A stretch of 64,000 nucleotides of DNA from positions 124,001 through 188,000 of the forward strand of contig NZ_JABFCN010000034.1 in the NCBI RefSeq assembly GCF_013087515.1, written 5' to 3'. The notes below the pieces were generated by a model. The model was given only the letters and a program-made list of their open reading frames with translations. It was not told the DNA's origin and did no database searches. Positions within the stretch are counted from its first letter, which is position 1. Each line of letters opens with the position of its first letter. The translations under genes and the position numbers were made by a program. This document shows positions 1 through 8,576 of this stretch, one piece after another. This stretch comes from Rhizobium sophorae. Lineage in GTDB: Bacteria; Pseudomonadota; Alphaproteobacteria; Rhizobiales; Rhizobiaceae.

Positions 1-1145
1 AGACCGTTGGTCTGCGGGAAGCCGGTGACGGTGACGCCCGACTGGCCGTTGGCGCTGTAGACGTTGCCGCTCATCAGCGTCAGCTTGTCGGGGCTTGCGA
101 CATTGGCCAGCGGAATGCGATAAAGCGGCTTGGTGCTGCCGTCTTCGTATTTCGCGTAGACGATGCCGTCGCCGTCAACCGTCACGTCCTTGACCGGGGT
201 CGCTGCCTGGCCGTTCGGCGTACCGGTGCCGGAGAAGTCGGCACCGAGCTGTGTGAAGGCCGAGAAATCCATGGCAATCGTCTGGCCAGTCACTGGATCG
301 ACAATGTTAACGGCGCCGGTCGAGGTCATCTTGCCATCGCGGTCGAAGGTCAGCGCTCCGGTGCCGACAGCGGCGGTGGAGTAAGGGAAGGAGGTCGCGC
401 CGCCGACCGCAGCATCGGCGTTGCGGAACATCGCCACTTCCCAGGTGGCAGCGGTAGCCGGAGGTGCCGGCGGCGGCGCTGCCGCGACTGAGGATTTCGT
501 GAAGTAGAAGTCGTACATCACCTTGTTGCCGAGACGGTCATAGGCGACCATCGAGACCTTCTTGGTATCGGTCGTCGTCGTGGCGAGGTTTGCACTTGGA
601 GCCGTCGCGGGAGCGACCGGAGCGATCTTGGCGTTGGAATCGAGGTTGCCCTTGAAGATACCGGATGTCGAGGCAATGGCGGTCAGACCATCCTGGTTGA
701 CATTGACGGGAACGAGACCATCGAAGCCGTTGACGACGACGGCTGGAGCGCCGGAATCGTAGGAATAGCCCATCAGCATGAAGCCGGCGGCGTTGACGAG
801 GTTGCCCTCGTCATCCTTGGTAAAGTCGCCGGCGCGGGTCAGCACCGGCGTGCCGTCAGGACCCTGGACGATGAAGAAGCCGTCGCCTGAGATTGCAAGG
901 TCGGTGCTCGACGTTGTGTAGGAGATATCACCCTGGTCGGAGACGGCCTGACGAACGGAGGTCTGAACGCCGCCGGAATTGTAATTGCCGCCCGAGGAGG
1001 GCAGAACCAGCGACGAGAAGCTCGTCGACACAGCCTTGTAACCGGTGGTGTTAACGTTGGCGATGTTGTCGGCGACGGTGCTGAGGCGGTTGGCCTGAGC
1101 GTTCATCCCCGATACTGCCGTCTTCATGCTGCCGAAAATGCTCAT
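1..1145 (-). CDS. flgE: Flagellar hook protein FlgE (partial, 3' end outside window)
   Basis: This is the hook subunit, which forms the curved joint between rod and filament. The reading frame starts at the ATG complementing 1143-1145 and runs off the left edge with about 381 codons visible. The N-terminus MSIFGSMKTAVSGM and the block DNIANVNTTGYK are the standard rod/hook N-terminal signature, and a FlgE core segment near residues 75-100 contains DLAISGDGFFIVQ. The middle is Ala/Thr/Pro-rich, as expected for the variable surface domain. It lies downstream of rem on the same strand, and the rhizobial order continues with flgK and flgL beyond the edge. The family assignment is very secure. The C-terminal domain cannot be seen. 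Confidence 0.95.
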   Translation of the reverse strand, partial: MSIFGSMKTAVSGMNAQANRLSTVADNIANVNTTGYKAVSTSFSSLVLPSSGGNYNSGGVQTSVRQAVSDQGDISYTTSSTDLAISGDGFFIVQGPDGTPVLTRAGDFTKDDEGNLVNAAGFMLMGYSYDSGAPAVVVNGFDGLVPVNVNQDGLTAIASTSGIFKGNLDSNAKIAPVAPATAPSANLATTTTDTKKVSMVAYDRLGNKVMYDFYFTKSSVAAAPPPAPPATAATWEVAMFRNADAAVGGATSFPYSTAAVGTGALTFDRDGKMTSTGAVNIVDPVTGQTIAMDFSAFTQLGADFSGTGTPNGQAATPVKDVTVDGDGIVYAKYEDGSTKPLYRIPLANVASPDKLTLMSGNVYSANGQSGVTVTGFPQTNG

Positions 1146-1243
1146 CTGAAAACCTCGTTTTACCTGTTATGCACGAGAGTATTTGTCGGGCCTTGCGTGA
1201 AGCTGTCTGTCATGCGAGCGGCGAGGCCGGATATCGAAGTTCA

Positions 1244-1260
1244 GCCGGGCGCCGCCCGGC
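1244..1260. repeat. GC-rich dyad between rem and flgE
   Basis: A perfect 8-bp inverted repeat with a one-base centre lies just beyond the rem stop codon. It could slow transcription between rem and flgE, but no T-run follows on the minus strand, so it is not a typical intrinsic terminator. Confidence 0.35.
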
Positions 1261-1267
1261 CGAGAAA

Positions 1268-1939
1268 TCAGGCCCAATCGATGCAGTAACCAAGGAAGCG
1301 CTTGGAATCGACCGGATCGACGCCGAGCTTCTTGCGCAACTTCTTGCGCAGCTTCGAGATGTGGCTTTCGACGACGTTCTCCTCGACCTCTTCATCGAAG
1401 ATGCCGTAGATGGCGTTGAAGATCTGGGTCTTGGTGACCCGGCGGCCGCGATTGGCGATCAAATATTCGAGGATGCGGCGCTCGCGCCGGGGAAGTGCGA
1501 AGACCTCGCCGTTGATCTCGGGGTCACGACCATCCGAGAAGACGCGGATCCCGCCGATCTCGGTGTAATTGGTGATCGCCTTCAGCCGGCGGCGGATCGC
1601 AGCCGCCCTTGCGAGGATCTCGCGGGGATGCACCGGTTTGCGCACCACGTCGTCGACACCGCAATCGAAAAGCGCAAGAGTGTTTTCGAGCGAGTGCTGG
1701 TCGCTGACCGCAATCACCGGCGCCATCGACCGATCCCGGATCGCCCGGGGCAGTTCGAAGTTGCGCTGGCCCTGGCCGATCAGAAAGGCCTCGACTGCAG
1801 CTATATCGGAATCGGCAGCGGTCTGTACCCACTCGCCAAATTCCGCTGGATCAAAGCCGGTGGAGGGAATGCCCTCACGACCGAACAGAGATGTGTATCC
1901 ATCCTTCACGAGCTCACGCTCATCAACCACTACGATCAT
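1268..1939 (-). CDS. rem: Flagellar transcriptional regulator Rem (FtcR family)
   Basis: This 223-aa OmpR-type regulator has an N-terminal receiver-like domain (about 1-115) and a C-terminal winged helix (about 125-223, with LPRRERRILEYLI and ESHISKLRKKL). In S. meliloti Rem activates late flagellar genes under VisNR control, and in Brucella the homologue is FtcR. A strong Shine-Dalgarno (GGAGG) precedes the ATG at 1939. The receiver is atypical: the acidic start reads VVVDERE, and where the phospho-accepting Asp is expected the sequence reads AAVEAFL (Glu50), so control by phosphorylation is doubtful. The location between the fliK/transglycosylase genes and flgE matches the rhizobial arrangement. 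The 280-bp upstream gap is AT-rich and likely holds its own promoter. Confidence 0.92.
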   Translation of the reverse strand: MIVVVDERELVKDGYTSLFGREGIPSTGFDPAEFGEWVQTAADSDIAAVEAFLIGQGQRNFELPRAIRDRSMAPVIAVSDQHSLENTLALFDCGVDDVVRKPVHPREILARAAAIRRRLKAITNYTEIGGIRVFSDGRDPEINGEVFALPRRERRILEYLIANRGRRVTKTQIFNAIYGIFDEEVEENVVESHISKLRKKLRKKLGVDPVDSKRFLGYCIDWA

Positions 1940-2171
1940 TCGTCCGCCTCCGAATCAGTGTGGCACTTCGATGATCTATGGGTACGAATCGCACGAATCG
2001 GCGACAACTCGTTAAAGTTAATGGCAGAAACTAATAATTGATTAAGATCTTGATAGCGATTTGATCTATATCTAGTGGGTATGTCGGATTATACACACCA
2101 AAATTTCGTGGAAAAGTTAACGGTCGATTAAATATGGCTTGCGCGGGGGATTCACGCCGGATTCCTGCCAC

Positions 2172-2195
2172 ATTGTGACACAGTTTGGTCACAAT
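2172..2195. promoter_or_regulatory. Perfect 8-bp dyad upstream of rem
   Basis: ATTGTGAC and GTCACAAT are separated by 8 bases, in the gap between the transglycosylase stop (2220) and rem (start 1939). There is no T-run, so it looks more like an operator than a terminator. The spacing does not fit a CRP site, because TGTGA and TCACA are 10 bases apart rather than 6. The bound protein is unknown. Confidence 0.4.
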
Positions 2196-2219
2196 ACGCC
2201 ACTTCCATCTTTGGTTGAA

Positions 2220-2798
2220 TCAATTTCGACAAAAGTTACTCGCATTGGGAGTCCACTTGCCGTAACCCGTGGCGACGAGATTGGAGATGACGCGGCAGAC
2301 ATATTGCTTCTGCGCCGGATCGTTGTTGGGTCCGGCATGGTATCTGGCTACCGCCATCGTCCATGTCTCATGACGGTCATGCAGGTTGCGGAGGAATTTT
2401 GCCGCATACTCGACGTTGCGATGCGGGTCGAACATCTCCTCGGCGGAGCGGAAATTCTCGCCGTGAAAGTAATGGTTGATCTGCATACAGCCGATGTCGA
2501 TGAGCTTCGCGCCGCTGTTGCGGGCGACATCGAACAGCCGCATCGCGTCCTGCTCCGAGGGCGGAAAGATCGCTTTGCCTTCGACGTTCATGGCATAGGG
2601 ATAGAGCGAGCCTTTGCGGCCGGTCTCCGTTAGACCGACCGAATAGAGGATGCCTTCCGGGATGCCGTATTTGGCCGCTGCCGACTGGATCTCGCGTTCG
2701 CAGGCGCCGGTGGAGGCGATCGCCTCAGAGGTAAACGCCGCCAGCGCCGCTGCTGCCGCCAGAACGAGCGTCTTCAATACCGGTATCACCTGCGCCAT
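2220..2798 (-). CDS. Secreted lytic transglycosylase (SLT fold) of the flagellar cluster
   Basis: This is a 192-aa exported murein hydrolase. An N-terminal signal peptide (about 1-29, ending near EAIAS) is followed by an SLT-like domain with the catalytic Glu58 in LTETG, the GCMQIN motif and AVARYHAG, which corresponds to the usual AVAAYNAG. It probably opens peptidoglycan for rod passage, since no FlgJ with a muramidase domain is seen in the window. Start choice: the ATG at 2798 has GGAGG five bases upstream and gives a complete signal peptide. That places its first 74 bp inside the 3' end of fliK, an unusually long overlap implying translational coupling. The equivalent position in S. meliloti holds a homologous transglycosylase. 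Confidence 0.85.
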   Translation of the reverse strand: MAQVIPVLKTLVLAAAAALAAFTSEAIASTGACEREIQSAAAKYGIPEGILYSVGLTETGRKGSLYPYAMNVEGKAIFPPSEQDAMRLFDVARNSGAKLIDIGCMQINHYFHGENFRSAEEMFDPHRNVEYAAKFLRNLHDRHETWTMAVARYHAGPNNDPAQKQYVCRVISNLVATGYGKWTPNASNFCRN

Positions 2799-4158
2799 TG
2801 AAGCCTCCGTCCGTCCGCTGTGCCGTCTGATTTTGGCGATCGCGCGCCTCGCCGCCCTGCCCCTGCTGAGGGAGCGACTGCTGCTGGGAGGCCTGGCCCT
2901 GGTTGCCAGCGTCGGGACGCTCGACCGGCGCCATGCTGATGGTGACGTTTTCGACGGCGTAACCCTGGCTGCGCAGAGCTTCGAGAATCTTGCCGTGATC
3001 TTCCTTCATTTGACGATAGGCCGCCCCGGTTTCGACCTTGAGATCGACGTTGAGGGCGTCGCCGGACAGGCGCATGGTCGCCGTTACCAGGCCGAGATCG
3101 AGCGGGTTCATCTGGATCTTCAACGTATTGACCACCTTGCCGGTGCTCGTCCATTCCGCCGCGTTGGAGAGCGCCGAGCTCGGCTCCATGGCGCGCGCCC
3201 ATTCGGAATCGCCGGAGAGAGCGGCAGTGACAGCGGCGGAATTCGAATTCTGCATCAAGCCGATATAGCGGCGCGATTCGAGCACCGAAACGTTTTCGAC
3301 ATCGGCCTTCTTCGAACCATCTTTCGGCCCGGCCTGATCCGTGCCGATATGAACATCCATCGACACGCCGCGGCCATCGGCGCGGCTGATCCTGAATGTC
3401 TTGCCATCGGCGGCTTCGGCAGTCTCCGATCCGGGGGCCTTGATATCATCCGCCTTGCCGCTCTCGACGTTGCCGCTGACGGCGGCAAGAGCGTCCGACG
3501 CATGGCCGCCCGCCTTGGCTTCGATACCGTCGAGTTTCTTGTCGCCCGCTCCAGCCTCGTCGACCTTGGCGGAGACGTCATGCGCTGTAGTCGCCGGCAA
3601 AGTCACGGTCCCGTCGGCAGGCTCCTGCTTCAGCAGACCCAGAACATCGGAAATGCCGCCGTCATCATGGTCGCTGACCTTGTCAGTATCGGTTTCCAGC
3701 ACGTCGGCCTTGGTGTGTTTGCCACCCTTGGCCGCCGGAGCGACCTCGTCTGCGGGACTGTCCTTCGGATCGGGCTTGCCGAAGGCGAGCTCGGCCGGCA
3801 TTTTAACCTCAGACTTTATGGGCTTAGCCACGGCCTTTTCAACACTGGCAATCGTTTCCGGCTGCACCTCCGCCTGTGCCTTCAGCGCGGCATCGCTCAG
3901 GTCGATCAACGGCTTTGCGCTGTTGCGGCTACGGATCGTCCGCGCCGCTTTCTCGGCACTGGCATCGGCAACCACGCCCTGATCCGGCTGCGCATCATTG
4001 GCCTCGTCTGTGACGGTACCGCCGCTTGCCTTGGCAAGCACATCGGAGAAGCCGTCCTTTTGGCCGGCTGCATCACCTTTTCCGGCCGGCCGCGCGGATT
4101 TCGCAACCGCAGCCGTCTCCGTACCGGAGGCTCCGCCCGAGACGCTTATATCCATCAT
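2725..4158 (-). CDS. fliK: Flagellar hook-length control protein FliK (formerly MotD)
   Basis: This 477-aa protein measures hook length and switches export specificity at the FlhB gate. The first ~330 residues are low-complexity and rich in Ala, Lys and Asp, typical of the molecular-ruler part. The conserved Flg_hook domain lies near residues 340-420 (LKIQMNPLDLGLVTATMRLSG and QGYAVENVTI), followed by a Gln/Gly-rich tail. In rhizobia this gene was first named motD. Its start overlaps the motC stop by 4 bp (ATGA) and its end overlaps the transglycosylase start by 74 bp, so it sits in the middle of the motB operon. Confidence 0.9.
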   Translation of the reverse strand: MMDISVSGGASGTETAAVAKSARPAGKGDAAGQKDGFSDVLAKASGGTVTDEANDAQPDQGVVADASAEKAARTIRSRNSAKPLIDLSDAALKAQAEVQPETIASVEKAVAKPIKSEVKMPAELAFGKPDPKDSPADEVAPAAKGGKHTKADVLETDTDKVSDHDDGGISDVLGLLKQEPADGTVTLPATTAHDVSAKVDEAGAGDKKLDGIEAKAGGHASDALAAVSGNVESGKADDIKAPGSETAEAADGKTFRISRADGRGVSMDVHIGTDQAGPKDGSKKADVENVSVLESRRYIGLMQNSNSAAVTAALSGDSEWARAMEPSSALSNAAEWTSTGKVVNTLKIQMNPLDLGLVTATMRLSGDALNVDLKVETGAAYRQMKEDHGKILEALRSQGYAVENVTISMAPVERPDAGNQGQASQQQSLPQQGQGGEARDRQNQTAQRTDGGFNGAGDTGIEDARSGGSSGAGGVYL

Positions 4159-5450
4159 TGTTCGTTGCCTTCCTGCGCCAGAAGACCGTCGATCTCGTCG
4201 AGCTTGGATCGATTGGTCGTCACAAATGCGTTGAATGAGGGGTCGGTATCCTGGCTTTGGCCAGTCGATGCCACACCTCCCGGAACAGGCTCGGGAAGCG
4301 CGCCTGGCGCTCCCGGTTGCGTGGCTATCGCCGCAGCCTTTTCAGAAGTGATTTCTTGATGATCAGTGTTAGGATTGGAGGCTTGCGTCAAGCTTGCCGG
4401 GTCGGGAGCGCGCAGGATCTGCTCGGCAACGGATCGCGCCGCTTCCTGCAGCGCCTGATCCCGCGGCGAAAGCGCGTTGCCGTCGATACCGCTGACATTC
4501 TTCGCTGCCTGATCGATATCCTCCGTGGGCAGGCCGGCCATGCCGCCATAGAAATCCGCCAGCGGACCGAAAGCATTGTCGGTGCCGCCGCCCAGCGACT
4601 GCACACGTCCGACTGCCATGCGCGCCAGCTCCGGCTTGCCTGATATCGCCGCGGCGCGGGCGATGCGCAGATAAACCTCGCGTTGGCGCGGTGCGTCCAT
4701 GAAGGACAGGATGTCGATGACATCCTGCGGTTTCACGTCGTGATCGTGGCCGACGACGAGGGTGACGAAAAGATCGGCGAACTGGCTGGCATAGGGCGAA
4801 TGCAAGAAGCGTCTGACATAGCGCTGCGAATAGGCCATTCCCCTGTCGAGCATCCCCTTGTCGACGCAAATGGCGACTGACCGGCGCAACGCCGCCTCCT
4901 CGACGATCGTACCCGGGGCGGCAAGACGCGCCTGGTCGTAGAGATCCAGCGCGTCTGTCGGTTTCGTCGCGATCAGCACGTTGCCGCCGATCAGCGCAAG
5001 GTAGGGGCCGATCTTCTTGTCGCGATATTCCTTGGCCGTCTCCTCCAGCGTCTTGGCGACGAGGAGCCCCTTGCCGCTCAGATATTTGCGCAGCACATCG
5101 GTGACGCGGTTGTCGAAATAGCCGTTGACGTCGTGGGCGATCAGATATTCGAGCGTCTGGGGATTGCCGCCGCTCATCGTGTAGATCAGCGCCGCGTCGA
5201 CGTTGCGGTCGTCGTCGAAGATCGAAGGATTGACGGTGCGCAGCCGCTCGTCGATCGTGCCCAGCATGAAGCGCTGCATCTCGCCGGCCGAATGATCGCC
5301 GGTGACGACGGAATCCTGCACGAATTGCAGCGAGCGCAGCATCTTGTAGGGTGCGAGATCGTCCGGGTCCTGCGCATTGGCTGCGGCCGGCGAAAGCATC
5401 GCCAGGCCGAGGGCCACAAATCCGACGTAACGATGCTGCCGACGCGCCAT
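4155..5450 (-). CDS. motC: Periplasmic motor protein MotC
   Basis: This 431-aa rhizobial motor protein is exported and interacts with MotB in the periplasm. A signal peptide is visible (MARRQHRYVGFVALGLAMLS to AANAQ, about 1-27). The body is helical without membrane segments, and the C-terminal ~90 residues are Pro/Ala/Gln-rich. MotC occurs only in alphaproteobacteria such as Sinorhizobium and Agrobacterium, where it is needed for motor rotation and depends on the MotE chaperone, also encoded here at 16639. An AAGGAT ribosome site precedes the ATG. It is 4 bp from motB and overlaps fliK by 4 bp. Confidence 0.92.
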   Translation of the reverse strand: MARRQHRYVGFVALGLAMLSPAAANAQDPDDLAPYKMLRSLQFVQDSVVTGDHSAGEMQRFMLGTIDERLRTVNPSIFDDDRNVDAALIYTMSGGNPQTLEYLIAHDVNGYFDNRVTDVLRKYLSGKGLLVAKTLEETAKEYRDKKIGPYLALIGGNVLIATKPTDALDLYDQARLAAPGTIVEEAALRRSVAICVDKGMLDRGMAYSQRYVRRFLHSPYASQFADLFVTLVVGHDHDVKPQDVIDILSFMDAPRQREVYLRIARAAAISGKPELARMAVGRVQSLGGGTDNAFGPLADFYGGMAGLPTEDIDQAAKNVSGIDGNALSPRDQALQEAARSVAEQILRAPDPASLTQASNPNTDHQEITSEKAAAIATQPGAPGALPEPVPGGVASTGQSQDTDPSFNAFVTTNRSKLDEIDGLLAQEGNEQ

Positions 5451-5454
5451 TCGA

Positions 5455-6786
5455 CTATCCTTGATCCGCCTGCACCAGAATCTCGATCCGGCGGTTGGTC
5501 GCGTTGAACGGGTCAGACGGCAGCTTCAGTCGACGGTCGGCAAAGCCGGAGACCTGGGAGATGCGTTTCTCATCAAGCCCGCCGCGCACAAGCATGTAGT
5601 AGGCGCTCTGAGCGCGGTCCATCGAAAGCCGCCAGTTCTCGTTCTGCGTGCCCTTATACTGGCGACCGTCCGTGTGGCCGCGGATGGCAACCGCACCACC
5701 CCTCTCCTTCAGGATCGCGCCGATCTTTTCCATGGCGAGCACCATCTCCTGGCGCGGAACCGCAGAACCGATATTGAACATCGAATCGTCGGTCTGGTCG
5801 GAGATGCTGACCAGCAATCCGCCTTCGGACGCCGTCACGGTCAGGCCTTCGGCGAGCTTGCCGGCCACGCCGCCGATCTGCTGGGCGATCTGCGCCTGCA
5901 GCTGCTCGGCTTCCTTCTGCTGCTTCTGCTCGGCCTCGGCGGTACTCTTGTCCACATCCTTCTGATGATCGGCGTCCTTCTGAGCTTCGGCCTTCTTGTC
6001 TTCGGGCGACTTGCCACCCGACGTCTTGCCGTCCTTGGCCTCGACCGCGCCCTTGGTTTCCTTGGTTTCTTTGGTCTCCTGGGCGACCTTCTGATCGGTG
6101 GTCAGCGGTATCGGCTTGGCGTCCTCAAGCTTGGCGATCTCGGTCGTCTCGCTCTCGACCGCCTGCTCGTCGCTCTTCCCAGGCGGTAACGGCTTGCCGG
6201 CCATCGTGACCTCGACCTGCTTCGTCCAGAAATCCGGATCGAAGGGATCACGATAGGCCTCGCCGCCATCGGCGCCGGTGGCCGGCCCGGAATCGGCGGC
6301 ACCGCCATCGCCCTTGGCGCTGACATTGGCCTGCTGGCCGACCTCCTGCGCGATTTCGGCAAGAACCGAATATGGGTTTTCGAAGAAATCGGCCTCGGAA
6401 TAATTGGTTTGGTCGCCGGAGGTCGATGTCTGATCGTCACCATCCGCCGCGGCCTTGCCGTCGTTCGGATCTTCTTCCTTCTGTTTCGACTTCTCCTGCT
6501 TCTCCTCGCCCTCGGCGTTGTCGACGGGCTTCTTCAGGCCCTTCTGGGTCGGCTTTTCGTCGGAGAGTTTGATCGGATTGAAATAGGTCGCGACCGAGGC
6601 CTTGGTCTCCTCGTTGGCGGCATTGACCAGCCACATCACCAGGAAGAACGCCATCATCGCCGTCATGAAGTCGGCATAGGCAATTTTCCACGCACCGCCA
6701 TGGGCGCCATCGTGATCACCGCCGCCATGTCTCTTGACGATGATGATCTCGTTCTTGCCGTGGTGGTGGTTTTCGCCTTCGCTCAT
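5455..6786 (-). CDS. motB: Flagellar stator protein MotB
   Basis: This is the stator subunit that anchors MotA to peptidoglycan and conducts protons. A short basic N-terminus is followed by a single membrane helix (about 36-56, YADFMTAMMAFFLVMWLVN) holding the conserved proton-binding Asp39. A long charged periplasmic linker (about 75-310) rich in Lys, Glu and Asp separates it from the C-terminal OmpA-like peptidoglycan domain (IRGHTDGR and NRRIEILV). At 443 aa it is much longer than enteric MotB (about 308 aa), as usual in rhizobia. motA lies 17 kb away at 24067. The start overlaps the stop of the FliH-like gene by 4 bp. Confidence 0.95.
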   Translation of the reverse strand: MSEGENHHHGKNEIIIVKRHGGGDHDGAHGGAWKIAYADFMTAMMAFFLVMWLVNAANEETKASVATYFNPIKLSDEKPTQKGLKKPVDNAEGEEKQEKSKQKEEDPNDGKAAADGDDQTSTSGDQTNYSEADFFENPYSVLAEIAQEVGQQANVSAKGDGGAADSGPATGADGGEAYRDPFDPDFWTKQVEVTMAGKPLPPGKSDEQAVESETTEIAKLEDAKPIPLTTDQKVAQETKETKETKGAVEAKDGKTSGGKSPEDKKAEAQKDADHQKDVDKSTAEAEQKQQKEAEQLQAQIAQQIGGVAGKLAEGLTVTASEGGLLVSISDQTDDSMFNIGSAVPRQEMVLAMEKIGAILKERGGAVAIRGHTDGRQYKGTQNENWRLSMDRAQSAYYMLVRGGLDEKRISQVSGFADRRLKLPSDPFNATNRRIEILVQADQG

Positions 6787-7412
6787 TCCAGAACTTTCTT
6801 CAAGCTGGCCGCCCAGGCGGACATACGGGTGACGATGACGGAATCACCGATTTCGACTGCAAGATCGATATCGTCGGTCTCAAAGTGGCGAACCGCGGCT
6901 GCATGTTCGCCGAGCTCGGCCTTCAATATGTCGAAAAGCCGGGTCGGGCCCCTGACGACGATCGCTCCTGCCGCGCCTTCGAGGATCGCATCACGCAGCA
7001 GGGCGGCGAGGCTTTCGGCAGCCTTGGCCGCGAGCGCGCCCGTCATCACAGGCGCGATCGCCTCAGCGGCGCCGGCGCTGACCAGCTGAGCGACCTCTTC
7101 GGCGATATCGCGGATGCGGGACGCAATGACCGCCGCCGCCTCGACCTCGTAGCGAAGCTTCAGTTCCTCGAGTTCCCGCGCATGGACCTCCGCCAGCGTC
7201 CGCGCCTCGCGTTCGTATCTCTCGGTCAATTCCACAGTCGCTGCGGCATGACCTTCCGCATAGGCTTCGCGGCGCTCCGCCTCGATGTCGATCGCCGGTT
7301 CGTTCGGCATTTCGGGGAAATCGTCGCCGCCGAAGTCATTCATGTCGAGGATCGGCGCTGACGATTCCGGTTCACCGAAATCCTTCAAATACCGGGAAAG
7401 CGTAATGCTCAT
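6783..7412 (-). CDS. Probable FliH-like export ATPase regulator
   Basis: This 209-aa acidic, helical protein has the layout of FliH. An unstructured N-terminus (about 1-45) is followed by a long Glu/Arg/Ala-rich coiled coil (about 45-105, EAERREAYAEGHAAATVELT) and a C-terminal domain with alternating helices and strands (IVVRGPTRLFDILKAEL, VEIGDSVIVTRM). FliH binds FliI and feeds substrates to the export gate. The assignment rests on architecture, because sequence conservation in this family is low and no other fliH is present beside fliI. I chose the ATG at 7412 (MSITLSRYLKDF) with a GGATGG ribosome site over the upstream ATG at 7502. It overlaps motB by 4 bp, so it heads the motB-motC-fliK operon. 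Confidence 0.65.
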   Translation of the reverse strand: MSITLSRYLKDFGEPESSAPILDMNDFGGDDFPEMPNEPAIDIEAERREAYAEGHAAATVELTERYEREARTLAEVHARELEELKLRYEVEAAAVIASRIRDIAEEVAQLVSAGAAEAIAPVMTGALAAKAAESLAALLRDAILEGAAGAIVVRGPTRLFDILKAELGEHAAAVRHFETDDIDLAVEIGDSVIVTRMSAWAASLKKVLE

Positions 7413-7613
7413 AAAAAACCATCCAGCATTCGGGAGGCATGCGGCATACCCGCCCCCGCTTAAAGTGACCCTGCGCGCCGGCATCCCCTTCGGAACGGGC
7501 AAGGGGCTGACCTTGCGCCGGCACGGATTCGGACGATGCCTTCGTGCCGGAAACTAGGCAGTCAAACTTGCGCGAGGATGAATGGCGCCGGCCAACCGTG
7601 GTCGCGCCCACCC

Positions 7614-8576
7614 CTATTCCAGCAGGATCAGAATTTTGCTTGCGGCCGTGTTGAGGATCGAGATCGCTTCGACCGCCATCTGCTTCTGGGTTTCGATCGC
7701 CTTCTGCCGGATCGAAGCCTCGTCCATGTCGGTATCGACGAGCGCGCCGACACTCTTGTCGATCGAATCGGACAGATCGGCGGTGTAGTCTATCTGATCG
7801 TCGATACGCGCCTTCATCACGCCGATAGAAGCGGCCGTCGTCGTCAGCGAGGAAAGCAGCGCATCGGTCACATCAAGCATGTCGACGAGTTGCGCATCGG
7901 TCGTGTTCGTGCCGATCGCAATTTCCGTACCTGTCGCCGGCGTGGTCGAGTTGGCGTTCAAAAGGTAGTAGTTGCGCGACGTCGCGCCGCTGTTGTTGAT
8001 CGCGTTGGCATCGACCGACTTGGTCAACAGGCCGCCATTCGCATTGTTCTTGTCAATGAGAATGGTCTGCGACGATGGGAAATCGATGGTCCGGGCCTGA
8101 TATTCGCCGGTCGGAGCGCGCACGAAGCTCGAGATGACCGACCATGTCGGCGGCGCAGCCGCGTCGCCGTTCAGCAGCCAGTTCTCCCCCGCAAACGACG
8201 TCGATTCGACGATCGTCTGCAGCTGCTCCTTGTATTCGCTGATCTCGGCGTTGATCTTGTTCTTATCGGCGCCGGGCTCTCTTGCCGAAACCAGCTTGGC
8301 ACGAATCTGGCTTAGGAGGTCGATCGACGAGGTCATCGCCGTGTAGGTCGCATCGACCTTGGCCGCGCCAAGACCGAGCGCATCTCCGATCGTACCGAGA
8401 TTGGTGCTGTCCGAGCGCATGACGGTCGCGACCGACCAGTACGACGCATCGTCGGCGGCCGTCTCGATACGATATCCCGAGGACACTTGCTGTTGGGTCT
8501 GGCTGGCTTCTTTGTTGATGCTGCGCAGCACCGCAAGCGCATTCACCGCGGACGCGCTGGTAATCTTAACGGTCAT
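7614..8576 (-). CDS. flaD: Divergent flagellin FlaD
   Basis: This is a fourth flagellin, 320 aa. The N-terminal domain (VSSGYRIETAADDASYWS) and the C-terminal domain (SIDKSVGALVDTDMDEASIR) match the flagellin D0/D1 helices, but identity to the other three is clearly lower and the variable core is different and longer. The C-terminus ends ILILLE instead of the LFRG/LFRS found in the neighbours. The canonical start is the ATG at 8576 (MTVKITSASAVNAL). An in-frame ATG pair 22 codons upstream has a better GGAGG but would bury the export signal. It lacks the shared leader of flaA-C, so it is probably regulated differently and likely a minor filament component. Confidence 0.88.
   Translation of the reverse strand: MTVKITSASAVNALAVLRSINKEASQTQQQVSSGYRIETAADDASYWSVATVMRSDSTNLGTIGDALGLGAAKVDATYTAMTSSIDLLSQIRAKLVSAREPGADKNKINAEISEYKEQLQTIVESTSFAGENWLLNGDAAAPPTWSVISSFVRAPTGEYQARTIDFPSSQTILIDKNNANGGLLTKSVDANAINNSGATSRNYYLLNANSTTPATGTEIAIGTNTTDAQLVDMLDVTDALLSSLTTTAASIGVMKARIDDQIDYTADLSDSIDKSVGALVDTDMDEASIRQKAIETQKQMAVEAISILNTAASKILILLE

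Noticed and set aside
2172..2195. CRP/FNR-type site
   Set aside because: The half-sites are 10 bases apart instead of 6, so a standard CRP/FNR dimer would not fit.
2650..4359. Long plus-strand open frame of 569 codons
   Set aside because: It is antisense to fliK and motC, has no family motif and owes its length to the codon composition of the genes beneath it.
4369..4869. Alternate-frame minus ORF inside motC
   Set aside because: It is an out-of-frame shadow without a ribosome site. The motC frame has a signal peptide and the expected length.
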